Shown here: in pieces, positions 9,741-18,325 of the stretch | Layout of the letters: each line of letters starts with the position of its first letter | Position numbering within the stretch: the first letter of the stretch is position 1 | Notes under the pieces: model-generated | What the model was told of the DNA's origin: nothing | The model's input: only the letters and a program-made list of their open reading frames with translations | Database searches by the model: none | Program-made: the position numbers and the translations under genes | Assembly (NCBI GenBank): GCA_014379405.1 | Contig: JACMLU010000027.1 | Coordinates: 145,213 to 209,212 of the forward strand | Source of the DNA: Flavobacterium sp. | GTDB taxonomy: Bacteria > Bacteroidota > Bacteroidia > Flavobacteriales > Flavobacteriaceae | Length of the DNA: 64,000 bases | Direction of reading: 5' to 3'

Positions 9741-10416
9741 TCTTCTAAATTTTAAATGTTACTGCTTTTTCTTAGTCTAGATAGATTCAGACTTTCACAG
9801 TACAAAATTCAGTAGAAGTCAGCTGATGGGTTTTGTACAATTCCTGAAATGATGTATAAAATTTTCTAATGCTGACTTAACAACTTTGAAAAATGTCTTT
9901 ATAGCTTGGTTTTCCCTTTACAGCTTTAATATCTTACCATTAAATCAGGATTAGTCACAACATAAAATTGAATAACTTATTGAAAGAAGTAATAAGAATA
10001 TAATAAAATAATTCAATGTCAATAAGTAGAAGACATTTTGTCCCATTTAGTCCAATCAAAGTAAAATTTCGTATGATCGGAATTAAATGACTAAGTATAT
10101 ATACTCCCATCCATTTATGATAATAGATACATTTTTAAAACAGTTTAGTGAAATTATTTAATTAAATATCGATACCTTTTGGTTTAGATTTTTTCCAAAT
10201 AGGAGTTTTTTAATTTAAGTTGGATGGTTTACAATCTACAACAGATCATAGCACAGCTACTTCAAGTTAGGAACGATTATATATAAAAACGGCAACATAG
10301 AAATTAAAACCTGTGAAATTGAAATAACAGATGGAGTATTGGTAAGGCAGTGTCAATATATAAAATCTTTTAATCTAAAATAAACTTAACCTTGTTTAAA
10401 ATAAGTGATTAAAGAA
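9741..10416. other. Intergenic region without a recognisable gene
   Basis: About 680 AT-rich bases lie between the copper island and the LytTR gene. I found no convincing reading frame, repeat or RNA fold. Short open stretches near 10240-10380 have no start and no family resemblance. Confidence 0.5.
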
Positions 10417-11124
10417 CTACTTATTTTTTATAATACTTGAAAAATGTTCCCGGTAAGTGATTCCAATCGGTATACGGGTTTTATTGATAATAATCATTGA
10501 TTTTTCAATAATTTCAATATGTTTCAATGAAACGATATAGGATTTATGGACACGTTTAAATGTATTGGAAGGCAACATATTCAATGTTTCGTTCATCGGC
10601 ATCAGCGCCATAATTTTACCTTTTAGGGTGTAAAACAGCATATAATTTCCGGCTGCTTCAATATACAAAATGTCATCTGTTGCTATTTTGAATGTTTTTG
10701 GACCACTTTTTATAAGCACAGATTGACTAAGAGCTTCGTTATTGACAGACACAGACATCTCTTCCTTTTTAGAAGAAGAAAGATCAAAAACCTTATTCAC
10801 TCCCTTAAGAAATCGATCATATTTTATGGGTTTCATCAAATAATCCACTGCATTGAACTCATAACTTTCTGCCCCATATTCCGAATAAGCTGTAGTGAAT
10901 ATGATTTTTGGCAGCACAGGCAATGCCTTCAACAATTCAATACCGGTCAATTCGGGCATATTAATATCTATGAAAACTAAATCTACTGGGTTTTTTAATA
11001 AAAAATTCATGGCATTGAACGGATTGGTAAAACCTTCGACAAATTCTAAAAATGGAGTTTTTTGAATATATCCTGAGATCAATTCAAGTGCTAAGGGTTC
11101 GTCATCAATAGCGATACATTTCAT
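10417..11124 (-). CDS. LytTR-type response regulator
   Basis: A 235-residue two-domain regulator. The receiver domain (about 1-120) has the acidic pair after MKCIAIDDEP, the phospho-acceptor Asp in LVFIDINMP, and a Lys in LMKPIKYDRF. The C-terminal LytTR DNA-binding domain (about 135-232) has ILYIEAAGNYM and FKRVHKSYIV. Its start overlaps the stop of the upstream histidine kinase by 4 bases, so the two are translationally coupled. Such pairs are common in Bacteroidota and their targets cannot be read from sequence. The adjacent peptidase gene is transcribed the other way. Confidence 0.92.
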   Translation of the reverse strand: MKCIAIDDEPLALELISGYIQKTPFLEFVEGFTNPFNAMNFLLKNPVDLVFIDINMPELTGIELLKALPVLPKIIFTTAYSEYGAESYEFNAVDYLMKPIKYDRFLKGVNKVFDLSSSKKEEMSVSVNNEALSQSVLIKSGPKTFKIATDDILYIEAAGNYMLFYTLKGKIMALMPMNETLNMLPSNTFKRVHKSYIVSLKHIEIIEKSMIIINKTRIPIGITYREHFSSIIKNK

Positions 11125-12170
11125 AGTTGAGTTGGTTTTAGTTGTATTTCTAGATGCACCTGAAAAAAATGTTCTCCATTATTAATCTCTACTTTATGTT
11201 GGTTGGGATATAGTAGTAATAAGCGTTCTTTAACATTTTTCATTCCAATTCCTGAATATTCTTTATCGGTTCCAACAGGACTGTTATTCTTTAAATTTTT
11301 CGTTTCAAGTATTAATGTATCATTAATCAAAGTAATTGATATTGATATTTCTGCTTTCTTACTTAGCATTATCCCGTGTTTAAATACATTTTCAATGAAT
11401 GGTATAAGAATCATTGGGGCTATTTTTAAATTTTGATAATTTCCATTAACATCATATTTTACCCGATTGGCAATTTCAGATGACAGTCTTTGAAGTTGAA
11501 GATTAATAAAATTATCGATATAATGCAGCTCCTTTTCAAGTATCACTTTATCTTCATTGCTTTCGTACAACACATAACGCAATAGCCCAGATAGTTTTTC
11601 TATAATATCTGCAGTAGTCTCATCATTACTTTTAACTGCACTGGCAAAAGCCATATTTAATGTATTGAAAAGGAAATGTGGATTAATCTGAGCTTTCAGA
11701 TATTTCAATTTATCGCTGGCAAGCTTCTGTTGTAATTTATTGCTGATTACCCAATTTTTGCCAAGCCCATAGGCTAAAGATAATGATAAAATAAATGTTT
11801 TTGTTTGAATGTTAAGCAAAACATCTGAAACGAAAGATTCCTTTTCGCTCGAAAACAAAGATATCAAGTATAAATGATCTAATAGACTATTTGCTAAGAC
11901 AACACCAACATAAAGGGCAATTAATAGCGCAATATACAACTTGTAACGTTGCTTTGAAAAAAAATGAGGAATGAGATATAACGCATTAAAATAAAACAAC
12001 ATTATACTTAAGCAGGTACTCCATACCATAGGGAAATAAATACTTCCGTCCTGTTTTCGGAAAGCCCCGAGAGTTCTAACTTGTAACCATATAATTATAA
12101 AAAATGAAACCCAAATAAGAAAATGTATTATGGGCTCAATCTTAGCGTTTAGCTTGATTTCTTTTAACAT
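11121..12170 (-). CDS. LytS-type (His_kinase family) sensor histidine kinase
   Basis: A 349-residue membrane protein with about four N-terminal membrane segments (residues 10-140). The phospho-acceptor block LKAQINPHFLFNTLN lies at about 165. A C-terminal GHKL ATPase domain has PFIENVFKHGI (N box) and GIGMKNVKERL (G box). There is no extracellular ligand domain, so it probably senses a membrane signal. It is the partner of the LytTR regulator immediately downstream. Confidence 0.92.
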   Translation of the reverse strand: MLKEIKLNAKIEPIIHFLIWVSFFIIIWLQVRTLGAFRKQDGSIYFPMVWSTCLSIMLFYFNALYLIPHFFSKQRYKLYIALLIALYVGVVLANSLLDHLYLISLFSSEKESFVSDVLLNIQTKTFILSLSLAYGLGKNWVISNKLQQKLASDKLKYLKAQINPHFLFNTLNMAFASAVKSNDETTADIIEKLSGLLRYVLYESNEDKVILEKELHYIDNFINLQLQRLSSEIANRVKYDVNGNYQNLKIAPMILIPFIENVFKHGIMLSKKAEISISITLINDTLILETKNLKNNSPVGTDKEYSGIGMKNVKERLLLLYPNQHKVEINNGEHFFQVHLEIQLKPTQL

Positions 12171-12383
12171 TAGTAATCATTTAAATTGTAAATATACTGA
12201 GTAAACAATAAAAAGTTGTAATCATAAACGCATAATTATTTGAATTGCAGCTATATCTATTTGAAATGTATTCATCCATGAAAATTAGTCAGTCCAATTG
12301 TTTTTTTAAACATATAAATAATTGTTTTTTTTCTGCAAAATTTAATGAGGAAGTTTGTCCTAATAATTTTAAACTACTTTATT

Positions 12384-13811
12384 ATGAAAACAAAAACTTA
12401 TACTTCAGTTATCCTACTATTTATTGGATTTCTGTGTAATTCACAAAATCAAAAATCAGATGCTTTAGAAGGGTCATGGATGGGGAGAACCGAAACAAAA
12501 GAACCGTCCTGGTCAGAATTAGTGCTTTTTAGATTTGAATTGAAAAAAAATGAATTCAAAGGCTATATGGATTTTCCAGATAAGAGGCTTAAAAACATCC
12601 CACTAGACAAAGTGTGGCGGGTTAAGGATAGTGTTTTTGCTGATGCAAGAATATCACTAGGATGGCCAGATTCCGCGCCATTGATTTTTAAAGGAATAAT
12701 TAAGCAAGGAGATTCGATTATTGAAGGAGTATGGGGCGGACATTCGCCATTAAAGTTAAGTCAAACAAACTTTGTTTTCAACCTTAAAACAAATACAAAT
12801 CCCCAAGTGACAGGTTATAAAATAATCAAATTAATTGAAAGCACTCCCATAAAAGACCAACAAATCACTGGTGATTGTTGGAGTTTTGCCACTACATCTT
12901 TCATTGAAACCGAGGCCATCAGGCTTGGTAAAAAACCAGTAGTACTGAGTCCAATGTTCTATGTTATACCTACTTATATTAATAAAGGAGAAAATTATAT
13001 AAGAAGAAACGGAAGTAGTTTTTTCAGGGAAGGGGATTTGACGTTCAGCGTACTCAAAGCATATAAAGATTTCGGAGCTATTCCAGAAAATGTTTATTCC
13101 GGAAAAAATGATACGGATAGTAAACACGACCATACCGATATGAATAATGCCCTATTGGAGAAAGCTAAATTTTATAAAAACACTCATGGCGATCTGACTC
13201 CTGAGCTTTACAGAAATGACATGAATAAAATCCTAACAGAAACTATGGGTGAGGTTCCATATAATTTCACTTACGATGGAAAGCAATTTAATACCATATC
13301 TTTTGCAAAAGAAAGGATTGGAATAAATCCAGACGATTATGTAGAAATTACATCCTTCAACCACCATCCTTTTTATTCAAAGTTTAATTTAGAGATTGAG
13401 GCAAACTGGGATAATAATCAATATTTAAATCTTCCGTTAGACGATTTTAGCACCCTAATTGATAATGCACTGCTAAACAACTATTCCATTTGTTGGGATG
13501 GCGATATTTATGAAGGATTCAACGATGGCTTCGCAGTTTTAGACCCAAAAAGAATTGTTAATCAAAATACTAGACAGGAAGCATTTGACAATCGTACAAC
13601 TGAAGACGTGCATAATATGCATATTATTGGTATGGCCGAAAACGAAAAAGGGGAAACATTTTATATCATTAAAAATTCTGGTGATGCGAAAGATTGCGGA
13701 GGGTATCTTTACATGTCGAGATCCTATTTACTTCAAAAAACCATTTCGGTAATGGTTCATAAAAATGCCATTCCAAAAAGAATTAAAAAGAAAGTAGCAA
13801 AGAGTATTTAA
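12384..13811 (+). CDS. Exported papain-fold (C1) cysteine peptidase with lipocalin-like N-terminal domain
   Basis: The ATG at 12384 is preferred to the one at 12345 because it starts a standard signal peptide (MKTKTYTSVILLFIGFLCNS). Residues 25-137 look like a lipocalin-type small beta-barrel (LEGSWMG, FRFELKKNEFKGYMDF, IIEGVWGGH). From about 145 the protein is a C1B/aminopeptidase-C-like protease: Gln160 and nucleophile Cys165 in QQITGDCWSFAT, His at about 410 in VHNMHIIGM, and Asn at about 431 in IIKNSGDA. Typical C1B enzymes are cytoplasmic, so the signal peptide and the extra domain are unusual. Substrate unknown. Confidence 0.8.
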   Translation: MKTKTYTSVILLFIGFLCNSQNQKSDALEGSWMGRTETKEPSWSELVLFRFELKKNEFKGYMDFPDKRLKNIPLDKVWRVKDSVFADARISLGWPDSAPLIFKGIIKQGDSIIEGVWGGHSPLKLSQTNFVFNLKTNTNPQVTGYKIIKLIESTPIKDQQITGDCWSFATTSFIETEAIRLGKKPVVLSPMFYVIPTYINKGENYIRRNGSSFFREGDLTFSVLKAYKDFGAIPENVYSGKNDTDSKHDHTDMNNALLEKAKFYKNTHGDLTPELYRNDMNKILTETMGEVPYNFTYDGKQFNTISFAKERIGINPDDYVEITSFNHHPFYSKFNLEIEANWDNNQYLNLPLDDFSTLIDNALLNNYSICWDGDIYEGFNDGFAVLDPKRIVNQNTRQEAFDNRTTEDVHNMHIIGMAENEKGETFYIIKNSGDAKDCGGYLYMSRSYLLQKTISVMVHKNAIPKRIKKKVAKSI

Positions 13812-13998
13812 AGTTACAGAAAAAATAAAATATAAATATATAGTATAAAATATATGGTTTAACAATTGTCTTATTATGAAATCTTTATCTCTAAAAATAG
13901 TAATCAGGAATCTATTGGACATGCTAATTTAGCCATCATAGAAAGTAAAGAAATAATCTTAATTTTAGCCTATGAAACAAGTCCGAAAAATTTATGAA

Positions 13999-14028
13999 AA
14001 AGCTTTTGAAGATTACTTCAAAAGCTTT
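13999..14028. terminator. Perfect 13-bp hairpin between convergent genes
   Basis: AAAGCTTTTGAAG pairs exactly with CTTCAAAAGCTTT around an ATTA loop. It lies between the plus-strand peptidase and the minus-strand thioesterase, with T-rich flanks, so it is probably a bidirectional terminator. The stretch 13868-13992 has a short open frame resembling a gene remnant but no start codon or recognisable family. Confidence 0.65.
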
Positions 14029-14132
14029 CTCACATTTTATTATAGGGCTATCGATTTCTAAGTCTCAGAAATGTATTTGTTCATTTAGATTGGCTAGTAA
14101 TTGATTAATTTTCGGATTCAATTTTTTCTTTT

Positions 14133-14606
14133 TTATCTGCCTTTCGCTTTATCGCCTCTTAGAGTCATAACTGTACTAGATGCAATTGCTACAGTTTTTC
14201 CTTCTGAATTTTTTATTTCACAATTGTATACTGTAATTGTTTTTCCTGACTGAACCGGAAATGCAATAGCTTTCAATGTGTCTTTCCAAACTGGACGAAA
14301 GAAGTTGATTTTGAATTCAAGGCTGGTAAAAGTTTCACCTTCACCAACAATTGTTGAATGGGCTGTTCCAATAGCTGCGTCTGCTAACTCGCATAGTAAA
14401 CCTCCGTGAATAGTACCTTGTTGATTACCATGAATTTGATAATCAGCATATATCTGAACTGTTGCTTTACCGAAATCAACTTCTGCTATTTCCATTTTTA
14501 AGGTTTTTGAAATTGCAGTTGGGTATTTCATGCTGGTAGTTGTATCTTCAGTTAAAGCACCTACTATCATTTTTTTTATATACTCTAAAACAGGAATTTT
14601 ATTCAT
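14133..14606 (-). CDS. PaaI-type hotdog-fold thioesterase
   Basis: A 157-residue cytoplasmic protein of the PaaI/4HBT family, which hydrolyses acyl-CoA or aryl-CoA thioesters. The active-site loop QGTIHGGLLCELADAAIG is clear, with the catalytic acidic residue in CELAD. The strand TSLEFKINFFRPV follows. It stands alone between a terminator hairpin and palindromic repeat A, the first of several single-gene units divided by such repeats. The substrate cannot be read. Confidence 0.9.
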   Translation of the reverse strand: MNKIPVLEYIKKMIVGALTEDTTTSMKYPTAISKTLKMEIAEVDFGKATVQIYADYQIHGNQQGTIHGGLLCELADAAIGTAHSTIVGEGETFTSLEFKINFFRPVWKDTLKAIAFPVQSGKTITVYNCEIKNSEGKTVAIASSTVMTLRGDKAKGR

Positions 14607-14632
14607 CTTATTTGTTCAATTAATAGTATGAA

Positions 14633-14762
14633 TAACGTCCCGGCGCTTGGCGAGGTTGGGGATTAAGGAAGCCTTATTTTTCGGTTAAAGACTAAACTCT
14701 GCAAATACATGCCCAACTTTAAATCAAGCCTGAAAAACCCAATCTTGCCAAACTGCTGTTAG
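14633..14762 (-). repeat. attC-like palindromic element A
   Basis: Inverted arms TTGGCGAGGTTGGG (14647-14660) and CCCAATCTTGCCAA (14738-14751) pair at 12 of 14 positions. TAAC lies outside the left arm and GTTAG outside the right arm. An outer TAAC...GTTA pair, imperfect arms and asymmetric bases is the layout of integron attC sites, although the consensus seven-mers are not fully met. It lies just upstream of the thioesterase gene. Confidence 0.6.
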
Positions 14763-14787
14763 CTTTTTGTTTTTTATACTTATTTTA

Positions 14788-14805
14788 ATCCCGAAGCGTC
14801 GGGAT
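14788..14805. terminator. Hairpin ATCCCGA-AGCG-TCGGGAT followed by T-run
   Basis: A 7-bp GC-rich stem followed on the plus strand by GTTTTTT. This kind of dyad is common between Flavobacterium genes. It sits between palindromic elements A and B and may be a terminator or a dispersed repeat. Confidence 0.5.
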
Positions 14806-14838
14806 AGTTTTTTATGAGATTGCGCAATAGCTCATTAT

Positions 14839-15016
14839 GTTAGGCGAATGGCGCGTCCTTTAGGCAAAAGGTGTTCGCGCCTTTTGCCTGCGGTTTTCGG
14901 TTTGGCGATGTGGCCCATTTTAGCACAAAATCTCAACAAAATTCCTAATATTTAGCCTTGCAGAAATGTTTCATAAAAGCACTTAAGCCGCCATATTGCC
15001 AAACCGCTATTTGCGG
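14839..15016 (-). repeat. attC-like palindromic element B
   Basis: Arms CGGTTTGGCGATGTGGC (14898-14914) and GCCATATTGCCAAACCG (14990-15006) pair at 15 of 17 positions. On the outer side lies GTTAGGC (14839-14845), which fits the integron seven-mer GTTRRRY. Between them is a perfect 10-bp hairpin (14862-14889, AGGCAAAAGG and its complement). The element follows the SnoaL gene in its direction of transcription. Its left half is repeated as element C. Confidence 0.6.
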
Positions 15017-15025
15017 TTCTTTGTT

Positions 15026-15535
15026 TTATTCTTTGGTAAGTCCCATTGCTTGTCCGATGAGAAATGTGTCTGTATACTGATTGAACTCTGTTATCTTGCC
15101 GTCGTTTACTTTATATTCACAGGCAAAATCAGATTTCATATAATTTCCCGTTGCGTTAAAAGTTCCTTCGTAAAAACCAATAACGAAAACTCCATCACCA
15201 CTGTCAATGTAACGGGTAATTGTTGCTTTCCAATTTGTCCAATTCTGTCTGAACCCGCCAAAAACTTTTTCAAACACTGCGTCTGCTCCGATATGTTGTC
15301 CACCACCAGGAAAACCTTTCATTTGGTTCCACTTTATGTTTTCGTCAAATATTTGTCTGATTGCATTGTTGTCTTTGGTAGCAAAAAGCTCATACATTTT
15401 TTTTACTGTTTCAATATTTCCCATTTTTTCTGATGTCATTTGATTTGAGTTTATAATTGTTGTAGTCTGGTTATTTTGCCCGTTTGCCAGGGTAAGGCAA
15501 AATGAAAATGCTGTTATTAGAAGTGATTTTGTCAT
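15026..15535 (-). CDS. SnoaL/NTF2-like exported protein
   Basis: A 169-residue protein with a signal peptide (MTKSLLITAFSFCLTLANGQ). It is followed by a SnoaL-type NTF2 fold: VKKMYELFATKDNNAIRQIF, IKWNQMKGFPGGG, GDGVFVIGFYEG and the closing FNQYTDTFLIGQAM. These folds serve as small enzymes or ligand-binding domains, and no specific activity can be assigned. It is a single-gene unit between palindromic element B and related element C. Confidence 0.82.
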   Translation of the reverse strand: MTKSLLITAFSFCLTLANGQNNQTTTIINSNQMTSEKMGNIETVKKMYELFATKDNNAIRQIFDENIKWNQMKGFPGGGQHIGADAVFEKVFGGFRQNWTNWKATITRYIDSGDGVFVIGFYEGTFNATGNYMKSDFACEYKVNDGKITEFNQYTDTFLIGQAMGLTKE

Positions 15536-15580
15536 TTCGTTTATATTTTGTTTGTTGTTGTGGTGTCCTATTATAATGAC

Positions 15581-15675
15581 CGCTGACGGTTCTCGGCTTG
15601 GCGATGTGGCGAATTTTCAGCAAAGAAGTTCATTAGAGTTCCTAATGTTGAGCCTTACACAAATGGTTCGTAGTG
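15581..15675 (-). repeat. Element C, diverged direct repeat of the left half of element B
   Basis: CTCGGCTTGGCGATGTGGC near 15592-15610 and the following sequence (TTCCTAATGTTGAGCCTTAC) match 14892-14970 of element B with about one difference in five. The right-hand palindromic arm is not evident, so this copy seems half-lost. A perfect 9-bp inverted pair (TGCAAATCA/TGATTTGCA) lies just beyond it. Confidence 0.55.
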
Positions 15676-15749
15676 CAAATCAATGCCTATGTAATTTCGT
15701 TTGGTACTGATTTGCAAAATTTTCACAAACTGGTATTAATTCTAACATA

Positions 15750-16196
15750 CTATTTTAAATTAAATCTATATTTTTCTTTGTAATTCGCACCAATTCGTTG
15801 ATAAAATTTTATCGCTTTTTCATTAAATTTAGGTGTTTGCCATTGTATTTCTTCGTATCCGTGTTGTTTTGTTATTTTTACTATTTCCGAAACTAATTTT
15901 TCACCTATTCCATAGTTTCGTGCTTGTGGTCTCAAATATAAGCAGTCCATATGTGTATAATAATTTGCATTCCAAGTTGAAAACTCAAAAGAATAAGTCG
16001 CATAACCTAAAATTTCTTGATTGTTCTGGACTATTAAACAATTAATTGCAGGTTTTTCGGAAAATAAAAAAGTAGCTAACTTTTCGGCTTTCCCATCTTT
16101 CTCAAATTCACATTTTTCAAATAATGCGTGTTCTGAACATAGTTCTATGATTTCAGCTATATCTTCTAGTTTTGCATTTCTAATTTTGTACTCCAT
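15750..16196 (-). CDS. GNAT-family N-acetyltransferase
   Basis: A 148-residue GNAT enzyme, expected to transfer acetyl from acetyl-CoA to an amine. The CoA-binding motif is RPQARNYGIGEKLV, preceded by the strand MDCLYL and followed by KAIKFYQRIGANY. The shape is close to diamine acetyltransferases, but the substrate is unknown. It starts 6 bases after the stop of the upstream unknown gene, so the two form a pair, the only two-gene unit in this array. Confidence 0.9.
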   Translation of the reverse strand: MEYKIRNAKLEDIAEIIELCSEHALFEKCEFEKDGKAEKLATFLFSEKPAINCLIVQNNQEILGYATYSFEFSTWNANYYTHMDCLYLRPQARNYGIGEKLVSEIVKITKQHGYEEIQWQTPKFNEKAIKFYQRIGANYKEKYRFNLK

Positions 16197-16202
16197 AAAT
16201 AT

Positions 16203-16673
16203 TTACAAATCAACATTTAATACTTCGCTTAAGTAGTTCGAAAAATCCGGATTATTATTTTTCATTAATACATTTCTTATCCACGAATCTCTTTCAAAAC
16301 AAATTATAGCTAATTCCCAAGTACAGGCCATAATTCCTTTATCTGAAAAGTTTGAAAATTGAGTTGGATTCTGATAAGTTGAAAAGTATGCGTGATTTTG
16401 CAACATTTCGTCATCAATCCACCAATTTGTTAGGACAAAATAACCTTCTCTACCTTCGTGAATAATGAGATTAGCTATGTCACATGTTTCTAATTCATAA
16501 TTTAAACTTTTAGAAAGCCAACTTGTCAAATTTTCTTTAACTATTGCAACAATTTCATTTGGAACAAATTCATTTTTATTACTTATGCTATAAATTTTAA
16601 TTTGCCAATTATCGTGTTTGTATAGCTCTAAAAATCTAATAGAACGCTTTATGTAGTCATTTTTAATTTTCAT
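16203..16673 (-). CDS. Conserved hypothetical protein
   Basis: The ATG at 16673 (MKIKNDYIKRSIRFLEL) is preferred because an upstream in-frame ATG at 16772 would read through palindromic element D. The 157-residue soluble protein is rich in Trp and aromatics (YFVLTNWWIDDEMLQNHAYF, MACTWELAIICFERDSWIRN). I do not recognise a named family. The pattern fits a small immunity- or regulator-like protein, but no function is claimed. It pairs with the GNAT gene downstream. Confidence 0.7.
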   Translation of the reverse strand: MKIKNDYIKRSIRFLELYKHDNWQIKIYSISNKNEFVPNEIVAIVKENLTSWLSKSLNYELETCDIANLIIHEGREGYFVLTNWWIDDEMLQNHAYFSTYQNPTQFSNFSDKGIMACTWELAIICFERDSWIRNVLMKNNNPDFSNYLSEVLNVDL

Positions 16674-16701
16674 ATTTGTTTTGGATTTTTGCTTTTTTTC
16701 G

Positions 16702-16821
16702 GTAGCTACAAGAAGTTGGCGATTTCGGAGACGAAAACTGTCTACCATCCCCGAACTTGATACGTAGCACAAAACTTAATTTAACCACTGAACCGCCAAT
16801 TTCTTGTAGGTGCTGTTAGGC
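16702..16821 (-). repeat. attC-like palindromic element D
   Basis: Arms CTACAAGAAGTTGGCG (16706-16721) and CGCCAATTTCTTGTAG (16794-16809) pair at 15 of 16 positions. GTTAGGC lies at 16815-16821, so on the gene strand the element begins GCCTAAC, exactly the integron R'' pattern RYYYAAC. It lies 24 bases downstream of the DoxX stop, where a cassette attC would be. The opposite outer box (GTAGCTAC) is not canonical. Confidence 0.65.
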
Positions 16822-16845
16822 GTTCTTTTTAGTACATAAGTCCTT

Positions 16846-17301
16846 TCACCATATTTTTATTGAACTAAAATAGGTCCAAAAAATAAACAATATTTGTAAA
16901 GGAACTCTGAACCACAAATAGGTCAGACCACTTCCGTCAAACGTTCCTTTCTGATAGTCAACATGTTTTACGGCAGCGTTAATGTTTGCAGGAAGTAGCA
17001 GGATAAAGAAGATAATTAAAATCCAAGCCGAATAAACTCTAAAACTCGGAATTATCAATCCAATTCCTAATAGAATTTCTAATATACCAGTTAGATATAC
17101 TATTTCAGTTTTTAGTGGTATTATGGATGGTATCATCATCGTCATACCTTTTGTAAAAGCAAAATGTCCTATCGCTGTAAAGGAAAGCATAGCACACATT
17201 CCAATTCTTGCGGATAATAACAAGTCGTATTTTTCAGTTAGTAACCTAATGGCAAGGATTGATATTAAGAAAACTGCAATTAATACTATTAATGGTTTCA
17301 T
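16846..17301 (-). CDS. DoxX-like four-helix membrane protein
   Basis: A 151-residue integral membrane protein with four predicted helices: an N-terminal helix, then AMLSFTAIGHFAFTKGM, LTGILEILLGIGLIIPS and WILIIFFILLLPANI. The layout and the LEILLGIGL block match DoxX-like proteins, whose roles include redox and detoxification complexes. It is a single-gene unit followed by palindromic element D. The actual role is unknown. Confidence 0.78.
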   Translation of the reverse strand: MKPLIVLIAVFLISILAIRLLTEKYDLLLSARIGMCAMLSFTAIGHFAFTKGMTMMIPSIIPLKTEIVYLTGILEILLGIGLIIPSFRVYSAWILIIFFILLLPANINAAVKHVDYQKGTFDGSGLTYLWFRVPLQILFIFWTYFSSIKIW

Positions 17302-17436
17302 TTTTTATGATTTTGTTTTTGCAAAGGTCGTCGGATTTTAAAATACTCCTAATATTTATATGTTAAGCGATTTAGTCGATGTTTAAAGGAAGTGGAATCT
17401 TCATGTGGCGGTAAATCAACTTATTTTGGCATGGCT

Positions 17437-18252
17437 TTATTGTGCTCTCGTTTTTATCATTAATTCAGTTTTAACCCCACTTTTGAGCCATAAAAATTTA
17501 TCGTTTTGTGCTGACTTTTCGATTTCATTTTTTAACGATCTGGCGGTTTGTCTAAAGTGCCACCAACCTTCATAGTGAATTGGAATAACCATATTTGGGT
17601 TTAAAAGTTTTGTAGTTTCAATTGCCTCCTCACCATTCATTGTCACTCTTAAATTTCTTTTTAGGTAAGGGAATGCCCCAGCACCTAAATGCAAAATAGC
17701 AATATCTATGTTTTTCTTTCTTGCTAATTCATAAATGCCTTCAAAAAGGACTGTGTCGCCCGAAATATAAATACAACCGTTTTCCTGACCGTCCCATTCA
17801 ATGGTGAAGCCTAATACTTTACCCATTACCTTGTCTAGTCTTTTGATGTTGGTATGCTGTGCCGGAATAGCTGTGATCTTTAATCCTTTTACACGTTTAT
17901 CATTTATTTCATATTCTCCCCAATTATCCAATCCGACAGTGTTATCATTTTTCAAGCGTCTTACCGCATCTTTAGTTGACAAAACAAGTGGAACCGTTTT
18001 AATAAACTTTTTTCCATTTTTGTCTAAATTGTCGCTATGGTGGTCGTGACTGAGCAATACTAAGTCTACCATACCAATTTCATCCATTGAAAGCGCCGGA
18101 TCAATATATTTTTTAGAAAAGGCGAGTGGCCTACTCACATATTGCGGAAGAAAACCATCTTTATTATCTAAAGTTGGGTCTGTTAAGATTTTGTAACCAT
18201 TTATGTTTATTAAAACACAAGCCGTGTCAATATGTGTTATTGTAACATTCAT
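17437..18252 (-). CDS. Metallo-beta-lactamase-fold hydrolase (UlaG-like)
   Basis: A 271-residue soluble protein of the MBL superfamily. The metal-binding motif is LSHDHHSDN, followed by ISGDTVLF and the late histidines in IPIHYEGWWHF. It resembles UlaG/UPF0173-type hydrolases that open lactones or cleave phosphoesters. It lies 73 bases downstream of a Crp-type regulator on the same strand, which may control it. The substrate is unknown. Confidence 0.88.
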   Translation of the reverse strand: MNVTITHIDTACVLININGYKILTDPTLDNKDGFLPQYVSRPLAFSKKYIDPALSMDEIGMVDLVLLSHDHHSDNLDKNGKKFIKTVPLVLSTKDAVRRLKNDNTVGLDNWGEYEINDKRVKGLKITAIPAQHTNIKRLDKVMGKVLGFTIEWDGQENGCIYISGDTVLFEGIYELARKKNIDIAILHLGAGAFPYLKRNLRVTMNGEEAIETTKLLNPNMVIPIHYEGWWHFRQTARSLKNEIEKSAQNDKFLWLKSGVKTELMIKTRAQ

Positions 18253-18325
18253 TTTGCATTCATTTATTTAGTTAAAATAATAGTTCAAAATTGAACTTAA
18301 TAGATTACACCACAATTGACTTTGG

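Noticed and set aside
9741..10416. Possible small RNA or gene in the gap after the DUF3347 gene
   Set aside because: No terminator-like hairpin, promoter pair or conserved-looking frame could be supported.
12245..12439. 64-codon plus-strand frame before the peptidase
   Set aside because: It overlaps the peptidase start in another frame and has no motif.
14996..15433. 145-codon plus-strand frame
   Set aside because: It is the antisense of the SnoaL gene, which has clear family motifs and a signal peptide.
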